Notes: generated from the sequence alone by a model not told the origin. Positions 23,413-32,643 are shown, numbered from the stretch's first letter. The stretch is 64,000 bases of DNA from Nocardia sp. NBC_00416 (GCF_036032445.1 NZ_CP107932.1:2234501-2298500), one strand, 5' to 3'. A program made the numbers and translations.

Positions 23413-25142
23413 CCACGACCACCCACGCCACACGACTCGATCCGATCACCCTGTCGGTGCTCGATTCGGGACTGCGCGCCGCGGTCGCCGAGATGAAGGC
23501 CGTGGTGCTGCGCACCGCGTACTCGAACCTCTGGCGGGAGGCCGGTGACCTCTCCTGCGGGCTCCTCGACCCGACCGGTGAGATCGTCGCGCAGGGCGTC
23601 GGCGATATCCCGATCCATCTCGCCAGCATGACGCTGTCGCTGCGTGGCATACTCGCCCGGATTCCCGCCGAGACGATCCGCCCGGGCGATGTTCTCCTGC
23701 AGAACGATCCCTACCAGGGCAACAATCACATGCCGGACTTCTTCATGGCGAAGCCGATCTTCGCCGAGCACCGGCTCATCGGCTTCGCCGCGGTACGCGG
23801 CCACTATGTCGATATCGGCGGGCCGACGCCCGGCAGCTATTACACCCTCGCCAGAGACATCTACGGCGAAGGATTGCGCATCCCCCCGGTGAAGCTCTAC
23901 CGCGAGGGCGAACCCAGCGCGGAGATCCTCGACATCATCACGGCCAATATGCGCAACCCGGCGGAACGCCTGGGTGATATGCGTTCCCAGTACGCCGGAT
24001 GCGTCGCCGCCGAACGACGACTGCTGGACTATTGCGAGCGTTACGGAGCAGCCGCGGTGCGGCTGGCCATGGCACAGGTACTCGAGATCAGCGAGCGCCG
24101 TGCGCGCGCCGCGTTCGTGGAGATCCCCGACGGCGCCTATGTGTTCGAGGACGTCTGCGACGGCGACAGCTTCGACCCCGGGCCGCTCGTCATCAGGGGC
24201 ACCCTCACCGTGGCACACGACGAGGTGACCGTCGACTTCACCGGCTCGTCCCCGCAGTCGCGGGGCGGGATGAACAGCCCGCTCGGCGTCACCCACTCGG
24301 CGACGCTGTTCGCACTCAAGGCGATCGCCGAACCCCGCAGCGCGTCGAACTCCGGCTCGTATCGACCGGTCACCATCGTGGCGCCCCCGGGAACCATCGT
24401 CAATCCGCACGCGCCCGCTCCTGTCGTCTCGGGCAACCACGAAACGTCCTCCCGGATCGCCGACGTGATACTGGGATGCCTGGCGCAGGCGGTACCCACC
24501 CGCGTCCCCGCGGCCGGCACCGGCAGCGCCACGGTCCTTCTCGTCGGTCGTGAGGACGTCGTCGACGACACGATCATGTACGAGGTGCACGGCGCGGGGC
24601 AGGGCGGCAACGCCGCGGCGGACGGTTCACATGCCCGGCGCACCAGTATCGGCAACACCGGCAACACCCCCAACGAGATCCTCGAAGGCTCGCACCCGGT
24701 GCGGATGACCGGGTACGGACTCACCGTCGACGGCGGCGGCGCCGGGAAACACCGGGGCGGCAACGGCATCACCCGCGAACTCGAGTTCACCGAGAACGTG
24801 ACGGTGACCATAGTCGCCGACCGCGATATCAGCGCCCCGTACGGACTGTTCGGCGGCTCGGCGGGCGGGCGCGCCCGATTCGTGCTCACCCATCCCGACG
24901 GAACCGTCACCGAACTGTCGAGCAAAACGCCACCGATCAGCGTGCGCGCGGGCTCGACGCTGACGGTCCGATGCGCGGGAGCCGGAGGTTACGGACCTCC
25001 GTCCGAGCGCCCCCTCGCCGATATCCAGAGCGATCTCGACGACGGTTACATCACCAGCGCCGCCGCCGTCCGGGATTACGGCGTGGTGATCCGGACTGAT
25101 CCGGCGCGCCCCGACGGCGAGCTCGTAGCGACCCGACCCTGA
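23409..25142 (+). CDS. hyuB: Hydantoinase B/oxoprolinase family protein, subunit B
   Basis: This 577-residue HyuB-family protein opens LDPITLSVLDSGLRAAVAEM and contains VLRTAYSNLWREAGDLSCGL, DVLLQNDPYQGNNHMPDFFM and VDFTGSSPQSRGGMNSPLGV. Histidine and aspartate residues in the QNDPYQGNNHMPD motif are the conserved metal/active-site region of the family. With HyuA it forms the ATP-dependent cyclic-amide hydrolase. The gene overlaps hyuA by four bases. The stop is followed by a 12-base perfect hairpin before the aminotransferase gene. Confidence 0.9.
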   Translation: MTTTTHATRLDPITLSVLDSGLRAAVAEMKAVVLRTAYSNLWREAGDLSCGLLDPTGEIVAQGVGDIPIHLASMTLSLRGILARIPAETIRPGDVLLQNDPYQGNNHMPDFFMAKPIFAEHRLIGFAAVRGHYVDIGGPTPGSYYTLARDIYGEGLRIPPVKLYREGEPSAEILDIITANMRNPAERLGDMRSQYAGCVAAERRLLDYCERYGAAAVRLAMAQVLEISERRARAAFVEIPDGAYVFEDVCDGDSFDPGPLVIRGTLTVAHDEVTVDFTGSSPQSRGGMNSPLGVTHSATLFALKAIAEPRSASNSGSYRPVTIVAPPGTIVNPHAPAPVVSGNHETSSRIADVILGCLAQAVPTRVPAAGTGSATVLLVGREDVVDDTIMYEVHGAGQGGNAAADGSHARRTSIGNTGNTPNEILEGSHPVRMTGYGLTVDGGGAGKHRGGNGITRELEFTENVTVTIVADRDISAPYGLFGGSAGGRARFVLTHPDGTVTELSSKTPPISVRAGSTLTVRCAGAGGYGPPSERPLADIQSDLDDGYITSAAAVRDYGVVIRTDPARPDGELVATRP

Positions 25143-25145
25143 TCT

Positions 25146-25180
25146 CCCGATTCGCCCGGCACGCGGCAGGGCGAATCGGG
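25146..25180 (+). terminator. Terminator or attenuator between hyuB and aminotransferase
   Basis: Perfect 12-base arms CCCGATTCGCCC (25146-25157) and GGGCGAATCGGG (25169-25180) with an 11-base loop lie directly after the hyuB stop. The next gene starts at 25208 in the same direction, so the hairpin may lower rather than abolish its expression. Confidence 0.65.
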
Positions 25181-25207
25181 TGGTGACACAGCCGGAAAGG
25201 ACCCACC

Positions 25208-26554
25208 ATGCAAGAAATCTCGAACGCGAGCCGGCCCCGCGGAGTCGAGGGCAAGCTCGTTCGCGCCGGTGTCAACTCCACTGCGCCCCGGCCGCCCGCG
25301 CTGGTGGGTGGGCGCGGCGTCTACCTCGAATACGCGGACGGCACCACCGTCCTGGACGCGTCCAACACTGGAGGACCACTCGGACACGCGCACCCGGCGA
25401 TGGTGGAGGCGGTCGTGGAGTCGGCCCGCTTCCCGGTCGCGACCGAGGGGCAGCGGTGGGCCGAACGCGACGCGGCGGCCGATGAACTCGTCGATATCGC
25501 CTTCGCGGGGGAGACCGATTGGGTCGGTGGAGTGCGATTCGGGTTGAGCGGCAGCGAGGTGAACGATATCGCGCTCGCACTGGCGCAATCGCTCACCGGA
25601 CGCGATCCGCTGGTCACCCGCGAGCGCGCCTATCACGGCCTGGTCGGGCTATCGCGTGCCGTGACCGTGCAGCCGCAGTGGCACGGCGGTCTGTCCCTGC
25701 TCACCGGCGGAGTCCGCACACCCGCGCGCTCGTCCGAGGTGAGAACCATCGCGGGCCCGGACGGCGCGGTCTGGCGGGCAGCGGGCAGCGCGGCGGCGCG
25801 AGCCCTGGTGGATACGGAACTGACCGCGGCGCTCTCGGAATCCGCTGCGGTGATCGTCGACTACACCCAGGGCGGGCGCTACTACGACGCCGGCTACCAG
25901 GAGCGGGTCGCGGGCGCCGCGCGCGCCGCCGAGAGTATCTGGATCGCCGACGAAGTGGTCACCGGACTGGGACGATCGGGCAGCTGGTTCGCTTTCCAGG
26001 GGGCGCCCAGCCGACCCGATATGGTGACCCTGGGCAAGCCGTTGGCCGGCGGCGCCGCCCCCGCGGGCGCGGTGGTGCTGTCGAAGCGGGTGCTGGATCT
26101 GCTGCGGGCGGCGAAATGGCAGAACTACAGCACTTTCCGCGCGCACCCCGCGATGATCCACGCCGTCCGCGCCCATCTCCGGGTGGTCCGGGCCGAAGGC
26201 CTGGTCGAACGAACCGCCCGCACCGGCCCCCGGATCGCCGCGGCGCTGGTCGAACTGGCCGGACGACACCCCTGCGTCGAGCGCGTCGCCGGGCGGGGCT
26301 TGCACTGGACCGTCGAACTCCGCGGCCGGGAGTGGCGCGAATGGCTCTCCGATACCGACGCACCCCAGCCCGCCGATCAGGTCGTGGCGGCCGCCCGCGC
26401 ACGCGGCGTGCAGATCGGTACCAGCGACGAAGCGACCTCCCTGTTCATCGCACCGCCGCTGATCATCACCGACGCCGAGATCGACCGGATCGTCGAAGCT
26501 CTCGACGCGGGACTGACCGCCGCGGATCTGCTCCTGTCGCGGTCGGGGTCCTGA
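25208..26554 (+). CDS. Class III PLP-dependent aminotransferase/aminomutase
   Basis: This 448-residue enzyme has fold-type I, class III features: SGSEVNDIALALAQSLTG near the cofactor phosphate, WIADEVVTGLGRSGSWF with the PLP aspartate, and LGKPLAGGAAPAG with the Schiff-base lysine at residue 277. The family includes glutamate-1-semialdehyde aminomutase and omega-amino acid transaminases. Placement after hyuAB suggests it removes an amino group from the ring-opened product or a derivative. GGAAAGGACC precedes ATG 25208. The stop is followed by a long compound inverted repeat. Confidence 0.88.
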   Translation: MQEISNASRPRGVEGKLVRAGVNSTAPRPPALVGGRGVYLEYADGTTVLDASNTGGPLGHAHPAMVEAVVESARFPVATEGQRWAERDAAADELVDIAFAGETDWVGGVRFGLSGSEVNDIALALAQSLTGRDPLVTRERAYHGLVGLSRAVTVQPQWHGGLSLLTGGVRTPARSSEVRTIAGPDGAVWRAAGSAAARALVDTELTAALSESAAVIVDYTQGGRYYDAGYQERVAGAARAAESIWIADEVVTGLGRSGSWFAFQGAPSRPDMVTLGKPLAGGAAPAGAVVLSKRVLDLLRAAKWQNYSTFRAHPAMIHAVRAHLRVVRAEGLVERTARTGPRIAAALVELAGRHPCVERVAGRGLHWTVELRGREWREWLSDTDAPQPADQVVAAARARGVQIGTSDEATSLFIAPPLIITDAEIDRIVEALDAGLTAADLLLSRSGS

Positions 26555-26588
26555 GGTCGCCTCGGCCTGCTCGTCCACCCGCAATCCG

Positions 26589-26651
26589 CCCGGGTCACGG
26601 CGCCGCGACGCCGGAGCGCCGAGTGACGCCTTTGGCGGCGCCCCACCCGGG
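26589..26651. terminator. Compound inverted repeat after the aminotransferase
   Basis: The left side is CCCGGGT (26589-26595), three bases, then GGCGCCGC (26599-26606). The right side is GCGGCGCC (26635-26642), two bases, then ACCCGGG (26645-26651). Both arm pairs match perfectly, giving a 15-pair stem with a small internal bulge and a loop of about 28 bases. It is a likely terminator isolating the IclR locus from the next operon. Confidence 0.6.
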
Positions 26652-26736
26652 ACAGGATATGGCGCAGTTCCGACCTGCACCTATCCGCCGCGGAACATCG
26701 CGATCCAGCCGATCTCCGCGCCACTGCCGTTGACCA

Positions 26737-26757
26737 GTAAAACTAATGGTGATAGAT
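26737..26757. promoter_or_regulatory. TAAANCTAAT-type operator A (thiolase-SDR operon)
   Basis: The site reads GTAAAACTAATGGTGATAG plus AT. It matches the other TAAANCTAAT sites at the left half (TAAA, CTAAT) and at TAGAT on the right. It lies 107 bases upstream of the thiolase start in an AT-rich patch unlike the surrounding GC-rich DNA. It is the weakest full-length member on the right half. Confidence 0.5.
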
Positions 26758-26863
26758 ATGTGAGCATACGCCCGAACACGCGAACTCGGCTGGTCGCCAC
26801 TGGCGCCGCCGGGCTCCGAGGCATGCGGTTCGCACCGGGCCGCGGCCGATGAAAGGAACCGAT

Positions 26864-28057
26864 ATGAGCAACGCGGTCATCGTGGACGCCGTCCGCATCG
26901 CCTCCGGCAAAGGCAAGAGGGGTGGGGCGCTGTCCGGCACGCATCCGGTGGAGTTGCTCGCGCATGTACTGCGCACCCTCGTCGACCGCACCGGAATCGA
27001 TCCCGCTCAGGTCGACGACGTGATCGGCGGATGCGTGCAGCAGGTCGGCGAACAGGCCCTCAACATCTCCCGGACCGCGCTGCTCTCGGCCGGTTTCCCC
27101 GATTCGGTACCGGCGACGACCATCGATCGGCAATGCGGTTCGAGCCAGCAGGCGGCGCATTTCGCGGCGCAGGGCGTGCTGGCCGGGGCCTACGACATCG
27201 TCATCGCCTGCGGCGTGGAATCGATGAGCCGGATCCCGATGGGCACCTCACCGATCGGCCAGGACGCCGCCGGGCCGGGAATCGCCGCCCGCTACCCCGA
27301 AGGTCTCGTGCACCAGGGCATTTCCGCCGAACTCATCGCGGCGAAATGGAAGCTGGACCGCGAGACCCTGGACCGGTTCTCGGCGCAATCGCACCAGCGC
27401 GCCGCCGACGCCATCGCGAAAGGGTATTTCGACCGGGAGATCGTGCCGATCGATGTCGTGGACGCGGCCGGATCGACCGTCACGCACACCGTCGACGAGA
27501 CGGTCCGCGCCGCCACCAGCGCCGGTGGACTCGCCGGCCTGAATCCCTCGTTCCGCACCGACGCCTTCGCGGCGCGATTCCCCGAGGCGGACTGGCAGAT
27601 CACGCCCGGCAATTCCTCGCCGCTGACCGACGGGGCGTCCGCGGTACTGATCATGAGCGAGGAGGCCGCGAACCGGCTCGGACTCACCCCGCGGGCGCGG
27701 TTCCATTCCTTCGCCGTCGCCGGCGACGACCCGGTGTTCATGCTCACCGCACCGATTCCCGCCACCCGCAAGGCGCTGGCCAAGGCCGGGCTCGGCATCG
27801 GGGATATCGACGCCTACGAGGTCAACGAGGCCTTCGCACCGGTACCGCTGGCCTGGGCCCACGAGTTCGACGCCGATCCGGCGAAACTCAACCCGCTCGG
27901 CGGCGCGATCGCACTCGGCCACGCGCTCGGATCCTCGGGCACCCGCCTGCTCACAACCCTGGTCAACCACCTGGAACGGACCGGCGGCCGATACGGCCTG
28001 CAGACGATGTGCGAGGGCGCCGGAATGGCCAACGCGACTGTCATCGAACGACTTTGA
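26864..28057 (+). CDS. Acetyl-CoA acetyltransferase/3-ketoacyl-CoA thiolase
   Basis: This 397-residue thiolase has all catalytic signatures: DRQCGSSQQAAHFAAQG with the nucleophilic cysteine at 91, VNEAFAPVP, GGAIALGHALGSSGTR with the catalytic histidine, and MCEGAGMANA with the second cysteine. It cleaves 3-oxoacyl-CoA with CoA or runs the reverse condensation. ATG 26864 is preferred over an in-frame ATG at 26849 because AAAGGA sits at the right distance. The partner dehydrogenase gene follows 32 bases downstream, giving a two-step beta-oxidation pair. Confidence 0.93.
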   Translation: MSNAVIVDAVRIASGKGKRGGALSGTHPVELLAHVLRTLVDRTGIDPAQVDDVIGGCVQQVGEQALNISRTALLSAGFPDSVPATTIDRQCGSSQQAAHFAAQGVLAGAYDIVIACGVESMSRIPMGTSPIGQDAAGPGIAARYPEGLVHQGISAELIAAKWKLDRETLDRFSAQSHQRAADAIAKGYFDREIVPIDVVDAAGSTVTHTVDETVRAATSAGGLAGLNPSFRTDAFAARFPEADWQITPGNSSPLTDGASAVLIMSEEAANRLGLTPRARFHSFAVAGDDPVFMLTAPIPATRKALAKAGLGIGDIDAYEVNEAFAPVPLAWAHEFDADPAKLNPLGGAIALGHALGSSGTRLLTTLVNHLERTGGRYGLQTMCEGAGMANATVIERL

Positions 28058-28089
28058 CCCCGGAAATCACCTGAATCGGAGCACAACAA

Positions 28090-28851
28090 ATGATCATCCA
28101 GGACAATGTCGCGGTCGTCACCGGCGGCGCCTCGGGCCTCGGACTGGCCACGACGAAAGCCCTGCTGGCCGAAGGCGCCCGCGTGGTGATCGTCGACCTC
28201 GCCTCCTCCTCCGGCGCGACCGTGGCCGAGGAACTCGGCAACGACGTCCGTTTCGTCCCGGCCGACGTCACCGACGAAGCGGCGGTAGCCGCGGCACTCG
28301 ACGTAGCGGAATCCTTGGGACCGTTGCGGGTCGCGGTGAACTGCGCCGGCATCGGCAACGCCATCAAGACCGTGGGCAAGAACGGCGCGTTCCCGCTGGC
28401 CGATTTCACCAAGGTCATCGGCGTGAACCTGATCGGCACCTTCAATGTGCTGCGCTTGGCCGCCGAACGGATCGCGAAGAACGAACCGGTCGACGGCGAA
28501 CGGGGTGTCATCGTCAACACCGCGTCGGTCGCCGCGTTCGAAGGGCAGATCGGGCAGGCCGCCTATTCCGCTTCCAAGGGCGGCGTCGTCGGCATGACCC
28601 TGCCGATCGCCCGCGACCTGGCCTCACTGCTGATCCGGGTGAACACCATCGCCCCGGGCTTGTTCAAGACGCCGCTGCTGGGTTCGTTGCCGGAGGAGGC
28701 CCAGCAGTCCCTGGGTGCGCAGGTTCCGCATCCCTCCAGGCTGGGCGAACCTGCCGAATACGGCTCCCTGGTCGCGCATATCGTCGCGAACCCGATGATC
28801 AACGGGGAGACCATCCGCCTCGACGGCGCCATCCGCATGGCCCCGCGCTGA
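28090..28851 (+). CDS. SDR, type-2 3-hydroxyacyl-CoA dehydrogenase (HSD10-like)
   Basis: This 253-residue short-chain dehydrogenase has the NAD motif [19 protein letters not shown], and the catalytic S-Y-K set in [20 protein letters not shown] followed by K. The insertion [20 protein letters not shown] and the end GAIRMAPR match type-2 3-hydroxyacyl-CoA dehydrogenases. These oxidise branched or short hydroxyacyl-CoA esters with NAD. It is 32 bases downstream of the thiolase and makes its substrate. A terminator hairpin follows the stop. Confidence 0.92.
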   Translation: MIIQDNVAVVTGGASGLGLATTKALLAEGARVVIVDLASSSGATVAEELGNDVRFVPADVTDEAAVAAALDVAESLGPLRVAVNCAGIGNAIKTVGKNGAFPLADFTKVIGVNLIGTFNVLRLAAERIAKNEPVDGERGVIVNTASVAAFEGQIGQAAYSASKGGVVGMTLPIARDLASLLIRVNTIAPGLFKTPLLGSLPEEAQQSLGAQVPHPSRLGEPAEYGSLVAHIVANPMINGETIRLDGAIRMAPR

Positions 28852-28889
28852 CCCGAGCCGACCGGCGCACGCGCCGGAGTCGGCCCGGG
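28852..28889 (+). terminator. Terminator after the thiolase-SDR operon
   Basis: A long stem pairs CCCGAGCCGACCGGCGC with GCGCCGG-A-GTCGGC-C-CGGG around a 2-base loop, with two single-base bulges. It begins at the stop codon. Confidence 0.7.
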
Positions 28890-28907
28890 CTCATCCGCGC
28901 TCGGCCG

Positions 28908-29259
28908 CTATCGGACCCGCTGTCGGCCCAGCTGGTCCCGCCAGGGGCCGAGGGCTACATCGGTGGCCGCGCGGACCGCCGCCTGTCGTGACGCGGAGGT
29001 GGCGGGCTGGTCTGCGCCGTCGAGCAGAACCTGGAGCGCGCTGGTGATGGCGCCGACGAACGCACCGGTCAGCGCGGCCGCGCTGACTCGATCGAGCCGG
29101 TCGGGAAATGCCTCGGCCAAGCGCTGGGCAATTTCGCGCTGAGCCTCGGCCTGGATGTGGAGTGCCCGTCCGCGCACTGCCGGAACGGTGTGGATGAGCC
29201 GCAGGCGCAGCGCGGCGAGCGGGCTGACCATATCGTCGCACGCCGAAACAGCGCGGCGC
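28908..29259 (-). pseudogene. TetR-family regulator relic (C-terminal ligand-binding part only)
   Basis: In the frame ending at 28908, about 110 residues look like a TetR C-terminal domain: SPLAALRLRLIHTVPAVRGR, AEAQREIAQRLAEAFPDRLD and VSAAALTGAFVGAITSALQVLL are regular amphipathic helices. No DNA-binding helix-turn-helix is present upstream in any frame. The homology ends at a 24-base perfect palindrome at 29259-29282, beyond which the sequence is not protein-like. I infer a truncated, dead regulator. An intact TetR gene lies 260 bases further on the same strand but is not obviously its other half. Confidence 0.55.
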
Positions 29260-29282
29260 CAGCAGGGCCGCGGCCCTGCTGG
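29259..29282. repeat. 24-base perfect palindrome at the TetR relic breakpoint
   Basis: The sequence is CCAGCAGGGCCG followed directly by its reverse complement CGGCCCTGCTGG with no spacer. A second inverted repeat, GGCCACG-5-CGTGGCC, lies at 29305-29323. Both are in the non-coding stretch 29260-29521, where I see no intact gene. Confidence 0.8.
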
Positions 29283-29521
29283 TCCCGAAGACCCGGTGGG
29301 GTCTGGCCACGCGCAACGTGGCCGCACGCCTCCTGCCCGGACGCAGCTGACCCGGCCCGCTACGAGCGAGATCACCCGCCGAGACCGATCGACGCGGGAC
29401 GCACCCGCTCGCCAGAAGGTACAGCTCGGAGCTCGTATCCGCCGGCCCGGAGATCGGTGATCCGATATCCGATGCGCCATCGAACTCCGGCTCGACAGCG
29501 GACATCTCATGCTGCGATTCG

Positions 29522-30154
29522 TCAGATGCCGGCCCGGTCCGCAGCCTCGGGAGTCACGATCCCCGGCAGCAGAAACTTCGTCAGCATCCGGCGATGGTCG
29601 GGATCTGTATCGGTGCCGAAGTCCATCCGCCCCACCAGGATCAATTCCACCAGGGCGATCCACTGGCAGATCTCGGTATCGGTTCGATCGGCCCGGACCT
29701 CGCCCCGTTCCCGGGCCTCGTGCAGAACCGGCGCCCACATCTCCTCGGTGAGCCGGGCCGCGAGCTCGGAGCTGCCGACCAGGGCGGTGGCCAGATCCAT
29801 GTGCTCGGGGCTGACGATCAGTCGCACCAACGGGTCCTTGCGACCGGTGTCCACCAGGTAGATCAGACCGTCGACGATCTGCTCGACGAAGGTCGCACGC
29901 TCGCGCAGGAAAGTCCGAGCGCGGGTGAACATGGCCCGGGCGCGGATCTCGATCAGCGCGGTGATCAGCGTGTCCCGGTCACCGAAGTAGCGGTAGACGG
30001 TCGGTCGGGAAACGTTGGCTTCCTTCGCGATATCATCCATCGTGGTCTTGGCGACGCCGTAACGTTCGAAGACGACCTCGGCGGCCGCGAGGATCTGGCG
30101 GCGCGCCTCCGCGGGGTCCTCGCTGAGGACGCTTCCGGTACGCCGTCGAGCCAT
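29522..30154 (-). CDS. TetR-family transcriptional regulator
   Basis: This 210-residue protein has a TetR helix-turn-helix: AAEVVFERYGVAKTTMDDIA, then KEANVSRPTVYRYFGDRDTL at about residues 42-61. The rest is an all-helical ligand domain, with LIYLVDTGRKDPLVRLIVSP and WIALVELILVGRMDFGTD. ATG 30154 is chosen because AGGAGGGG precedes it. It is the last gene of a minus-strand series SDR-ligase-hydratase-TetR, 58 bases after the hydratase. It may therefore sense a CoA ester made by that operon and act on the promoter near 33674. Confidence 0.9.
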   Translation of the reverse strand: MARRRTGSVLSEDPAEARRQILAAAEVVFERYGVAKTTMDDIAKEANVSRPTVYRYFGDRDTLITALIEIRARAMFTRARTFLRERATFVEQIVDGLIYLVDTGRKDPLVRLIVSPEHMDLATALVGSSELAARLTEEMWAPVLHEARERGEVRADRTDTEICQWIALVELILVGRMDFGTDTDPDHRRMLTKFLLPGIVTPEAADRAGI

Positions 30155-30212
30155 CGTCGCACCCCTCCTGTCGGCAGCCCGGCCGGACGCCGGGCCTGGG
30201 GAATGGTAGCAA

Positions 30213-31076
30213 TCAGGTCTCCGGCGCGGATTCACCGAACAGGTCGGGTAGTCCCGCGGAGACGCGATCGGGGAATTGCGGGTCGCGTTTGCCCAGGAAG
30301 GATTCGACGCCTTCCCGGGCATCGCCGGAGGCGCCCCGCAGATAGACGGCCAGTGAGTCGGCCCGGTGCGCCGCCTCGGGACTGTCCGCGCCGAGCATTC
30401 TCCACATCAACTGGCGGGTGAGCGCCACCGAGACGGGCGCGGTTCCCGAGACCAGTTCGCGGGCGAGTTCGATCCCGCGCGCCAGTATCCGGTCGGCCGG
30501 CACTATCTCACGCACCAGTCCCCGCGCACAGGCTTCGTCGACGCCGACCATCCGCCCGCCCAGCGTCCACTCCAACGCGGTCGAGATGCCGACGATACGC
30601 GGCAGGAACCACGACGAGCAGGCTTCCGGGACGATGCCGCGCCGGGTGAAGACGAAGCCGAATTTGGCGGTATCCGAGGCGATCCGGATATCCGCCGGCA
30701 ATGTCATGGTGACTCCCACGCCGGCTGCCGGGCCGTTGATCGCCGCGATCACCGGCTTGGTCGCCCGGTACAGCCGCAGCGCGACACGCCCGCCCTGGTC
30801 CGCCGGTGCGCCCCCGGTATCGGGGTCGTCGCCCAGGACGAAGGTGTCGCCACCGGCGGCCAGATCGGCGCCGGCGCAGAACGCGCGCCCGCTTCCGGTC
30901 AGCACCACCGCACGCACCGTATCGTCGGCGTCGATCCGGTCCATGGCGGCGATCACCCGCTCGCACATCTCGTCGGTGAAGGCATTGAGCCGATCCGGCC
31001 GGTGCAACCGCAGAATCGCGATCTCACCGTCGCGTTCGAGCAGCACCGGCTCGTCGTGCACCGCATCCGGGGTCAT
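30213..31076 (-). CDS. Enoyl-CoA hydratase/isomerase (crotonase family)
   Basis: This 287-residue crotonase has the first oxyanion-hole segment GSGRAFCAGADLAAGG and the second in INGPAAGVGVTMTLPADIRI. The acid/base region is GIVPEACSSWFLPRIVG with a glutamate in place. It would hydrate an enoyl-CoA or do related crotonase chemistry. ATG 31076 is taken as start; a TTG at 31085 overlapping the upstream stop is an alternative. It lies directly after the AMP-ligase gene, so ligation and hydration probably serve one pathway. Confidence 0.9.
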   Translation of the reverse strand: MTPDAVHDEPVLLERDGEIAILRLHRPDRLNAFTDEMCERVIAAMDRIDADDTVRAVVLTGSGRAFCAGADLAAGGDTFVLGDDPDTGGAPADQGGRVALRLYRATKPVIAAINGPAAGVGVTMTLPADIRIASDTAKFGFVFTRRGIVPEACSSWFLPRIVGISTALEWTLGGRMVGVDEACARGLVREIVPADRILARGIELARELVSGTAPVSVALTRQLMWRMLGADSPEAAHRADSLAVYLRGASGDAREGVESFLGKRDPQFPDRVSAGLPDLFGESAPET

Positions 31077-31081
31077 GGAAC

Positions 31082-32599
31082 TCAACGCACTTTCTCGAAT
31101 CGGGTGGTGACGTCTCGGTATTCGTCGCGTATCGCGGTCTTGGAGAGCTTCCCGTTGGGCAGTCGGGGCAGCGGTTCGGACCGGATCACGACATAGCGGG
31201 GCACCTTGTAATCGGCCACCAGTCGATCGCAGTGCGCGACGACCGCCGCCGCGTCGAGCCCGCCACCGGCGGTGACGATCGCGGCCGGCGTCTCGCCGAA
31301 CCGTTCGTCCGCGGCGGCGATCACCGCCACCTCGTCCACACCGTCGAGTTCGCCGATGACCCGCTCGATCTCGACCGGAGAGATGTTGATACCGCCGGTG
31401 ATGATGAGGTCCTTCATGCGATCGACGAATTTCACCCGGCCGGATTCGTCGCGGGTGCCCAGGTCGCCGCTGTGCAGCCAGCCGTCGCGCAGCGCCTGTG
31501 CGGTGGATTGCGGATCGTTCCAGTAGCCGGGGGTGACCCCCGGGCCGCGCAGCACGATCTCGCCCTCCTCCCCCGGTTCGGCATCGCTGCCGTCCGGGCG
31601 GATCACCTTCAGCTCGGTGAAGATCGAGCCGCTGCCGCAGGTGCCGGGGTGGGTGAACGCCTCCGCGCGGACGGTCGCGGTCGCGACACCGCCGGCCTCG
31701 GTCATACCGTAGATCTGGCGCAGCGCTACACCCTTGTCCGCCCAGGTCTCGAGCAACGCGGGTGATACGGCCGCGCCGCCCACGATGGCGGTGCGCAGTG
31801 ACGAGACATCGGTTTCGGCGAACGCGGGAGTCCGCGCGATCGCCTCGAATACCAGGGGCACCCCGAACAGGGTGTTCACCTGGTGCTCGCCGATCAGCGC
31901 GACCGCTCGTTCGGGTCGCAGTTCCTTTTCGATCACGAGGGTGTTGCCCAGCACCACCGCCATGACCAGGCCCCAGACCACGCCCGGAGTGAACACCAGC
32001 GGAAGCAGCAGCAGCGCGGTCGATCCGGGCCGCAGACCCTCTTCGGTGAGGGTGGCCTCGAAGACGATGTCCAGCAGGGTCCGGTTGGTACAGACGACGC
32101 CCTTCGACAAACCGGTCGAGCCGCTCGTGAACAACAGCGCGACCGGATCGTCGCGCTCGGTGTCGATCCGGAAGTCGTCGCGGCCACCGGCCCGCAATAC
32201 CGCGAATTCTTCGAAGAAGCGCGCCTCGAAGGGTTGCCCCAGCTCGAGTGTCCGTTCGATCTGCCCGGCGAATTCGACCGGGGCGATGGTCAGCACCGCG
32301 CCGGAATCGTCGAGCACCTTGCGCAGTTCGGCAGGTTTCAACCGGGGGTTCAGCGGTACGAGCACCGCCCCCGCCTTGAGCACCCCGAGCGCCAGCACCG
32401 GCCAGACCAGCGAGTTCGGACCGAGCACGCCCACCCGCTCACCCGGCGCGATCCCGGCGTCGGCGATCCGGCGGGCCACCCGGCTCGACCAGTCCTGCAG
32501 TTCCCGGTAGGTCAGCGCCTCGTCCTCGACGATCAGTGCGCGTTGATCTCCCTTGGTATCGGCCCACCAGCGTAGGGCCGATCCGATTGTCGCAGCCAT
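31082..32599 (-). CDS. AMP-dependent acyl-CoA synthetase (class I, FadD-like)
   Basis: This 505-residue ligase has the P-loop LLFTSGSTGLSKGVVCTN, the A5 motif RQIYGMTEAGG, the A7-A8 motifs HSGDLGTRDESGRVKFVDR with KDLIITGGINISPVEIE, and the catalytic lysine motif PNGKLSKTAIRDEY near the end. It activates a carboxylate to its CoA thioester. Medium-chain, aromatic or cyclic acids are all possible from the motifs. ATG 32599 has a strong AGGAGAAGGA. It is the second gene of the minus-strand operon that starts with the SDR at 33507. Confidence 0.92.
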   Translation of the reverse strand: MAATIGSALRWWADTKGDQRALIVEDEALTYRELQDWSSRVARRIADAGIAPGERVGVLGPNSLVWPVLALGVLKAGAVLVPLNPRLKPAELRKVLDDSGAVLTIAPVEFAGQIERTLELGQPFEARFFEEFAVLRAGGRDDFRIDTERDDPVALLFTSGSTGLSKGVVCTNRTLLDIVFEATLTEEGLRPGSTALLLLPLVFTPGVVWGLVMAVVLGNTLVIEKELRPERAVALIGEHQVNTLFGVPLVFEAIARTPAFAETDVSSLRTAIVGGAAVSPALLETWADKGVALRQIYGMTEAGGVATATVRAEAFTHPGTCGSGSIFTELKVIRPDGSDAEPGEEGEIVLRGPGVTPGYWNDPQSTAQALRDGWLHSGDLGTRDESGRVKFVDRMKDLIITGGINISPVEIERVIGELDGVDEVAVIAAADERFGETPAAIVTAGGGLDAAAVVAHCDRLVADYKVPRYVVIRSEPLPRLPNGKLSKTAIRDEYRDVTTRFEKVR

Positions 32600-32643
32600 C
32601 GTTGTCCTTCTCCTGTGAACGGCGTCGGCGTTGCCCGGGCGGC

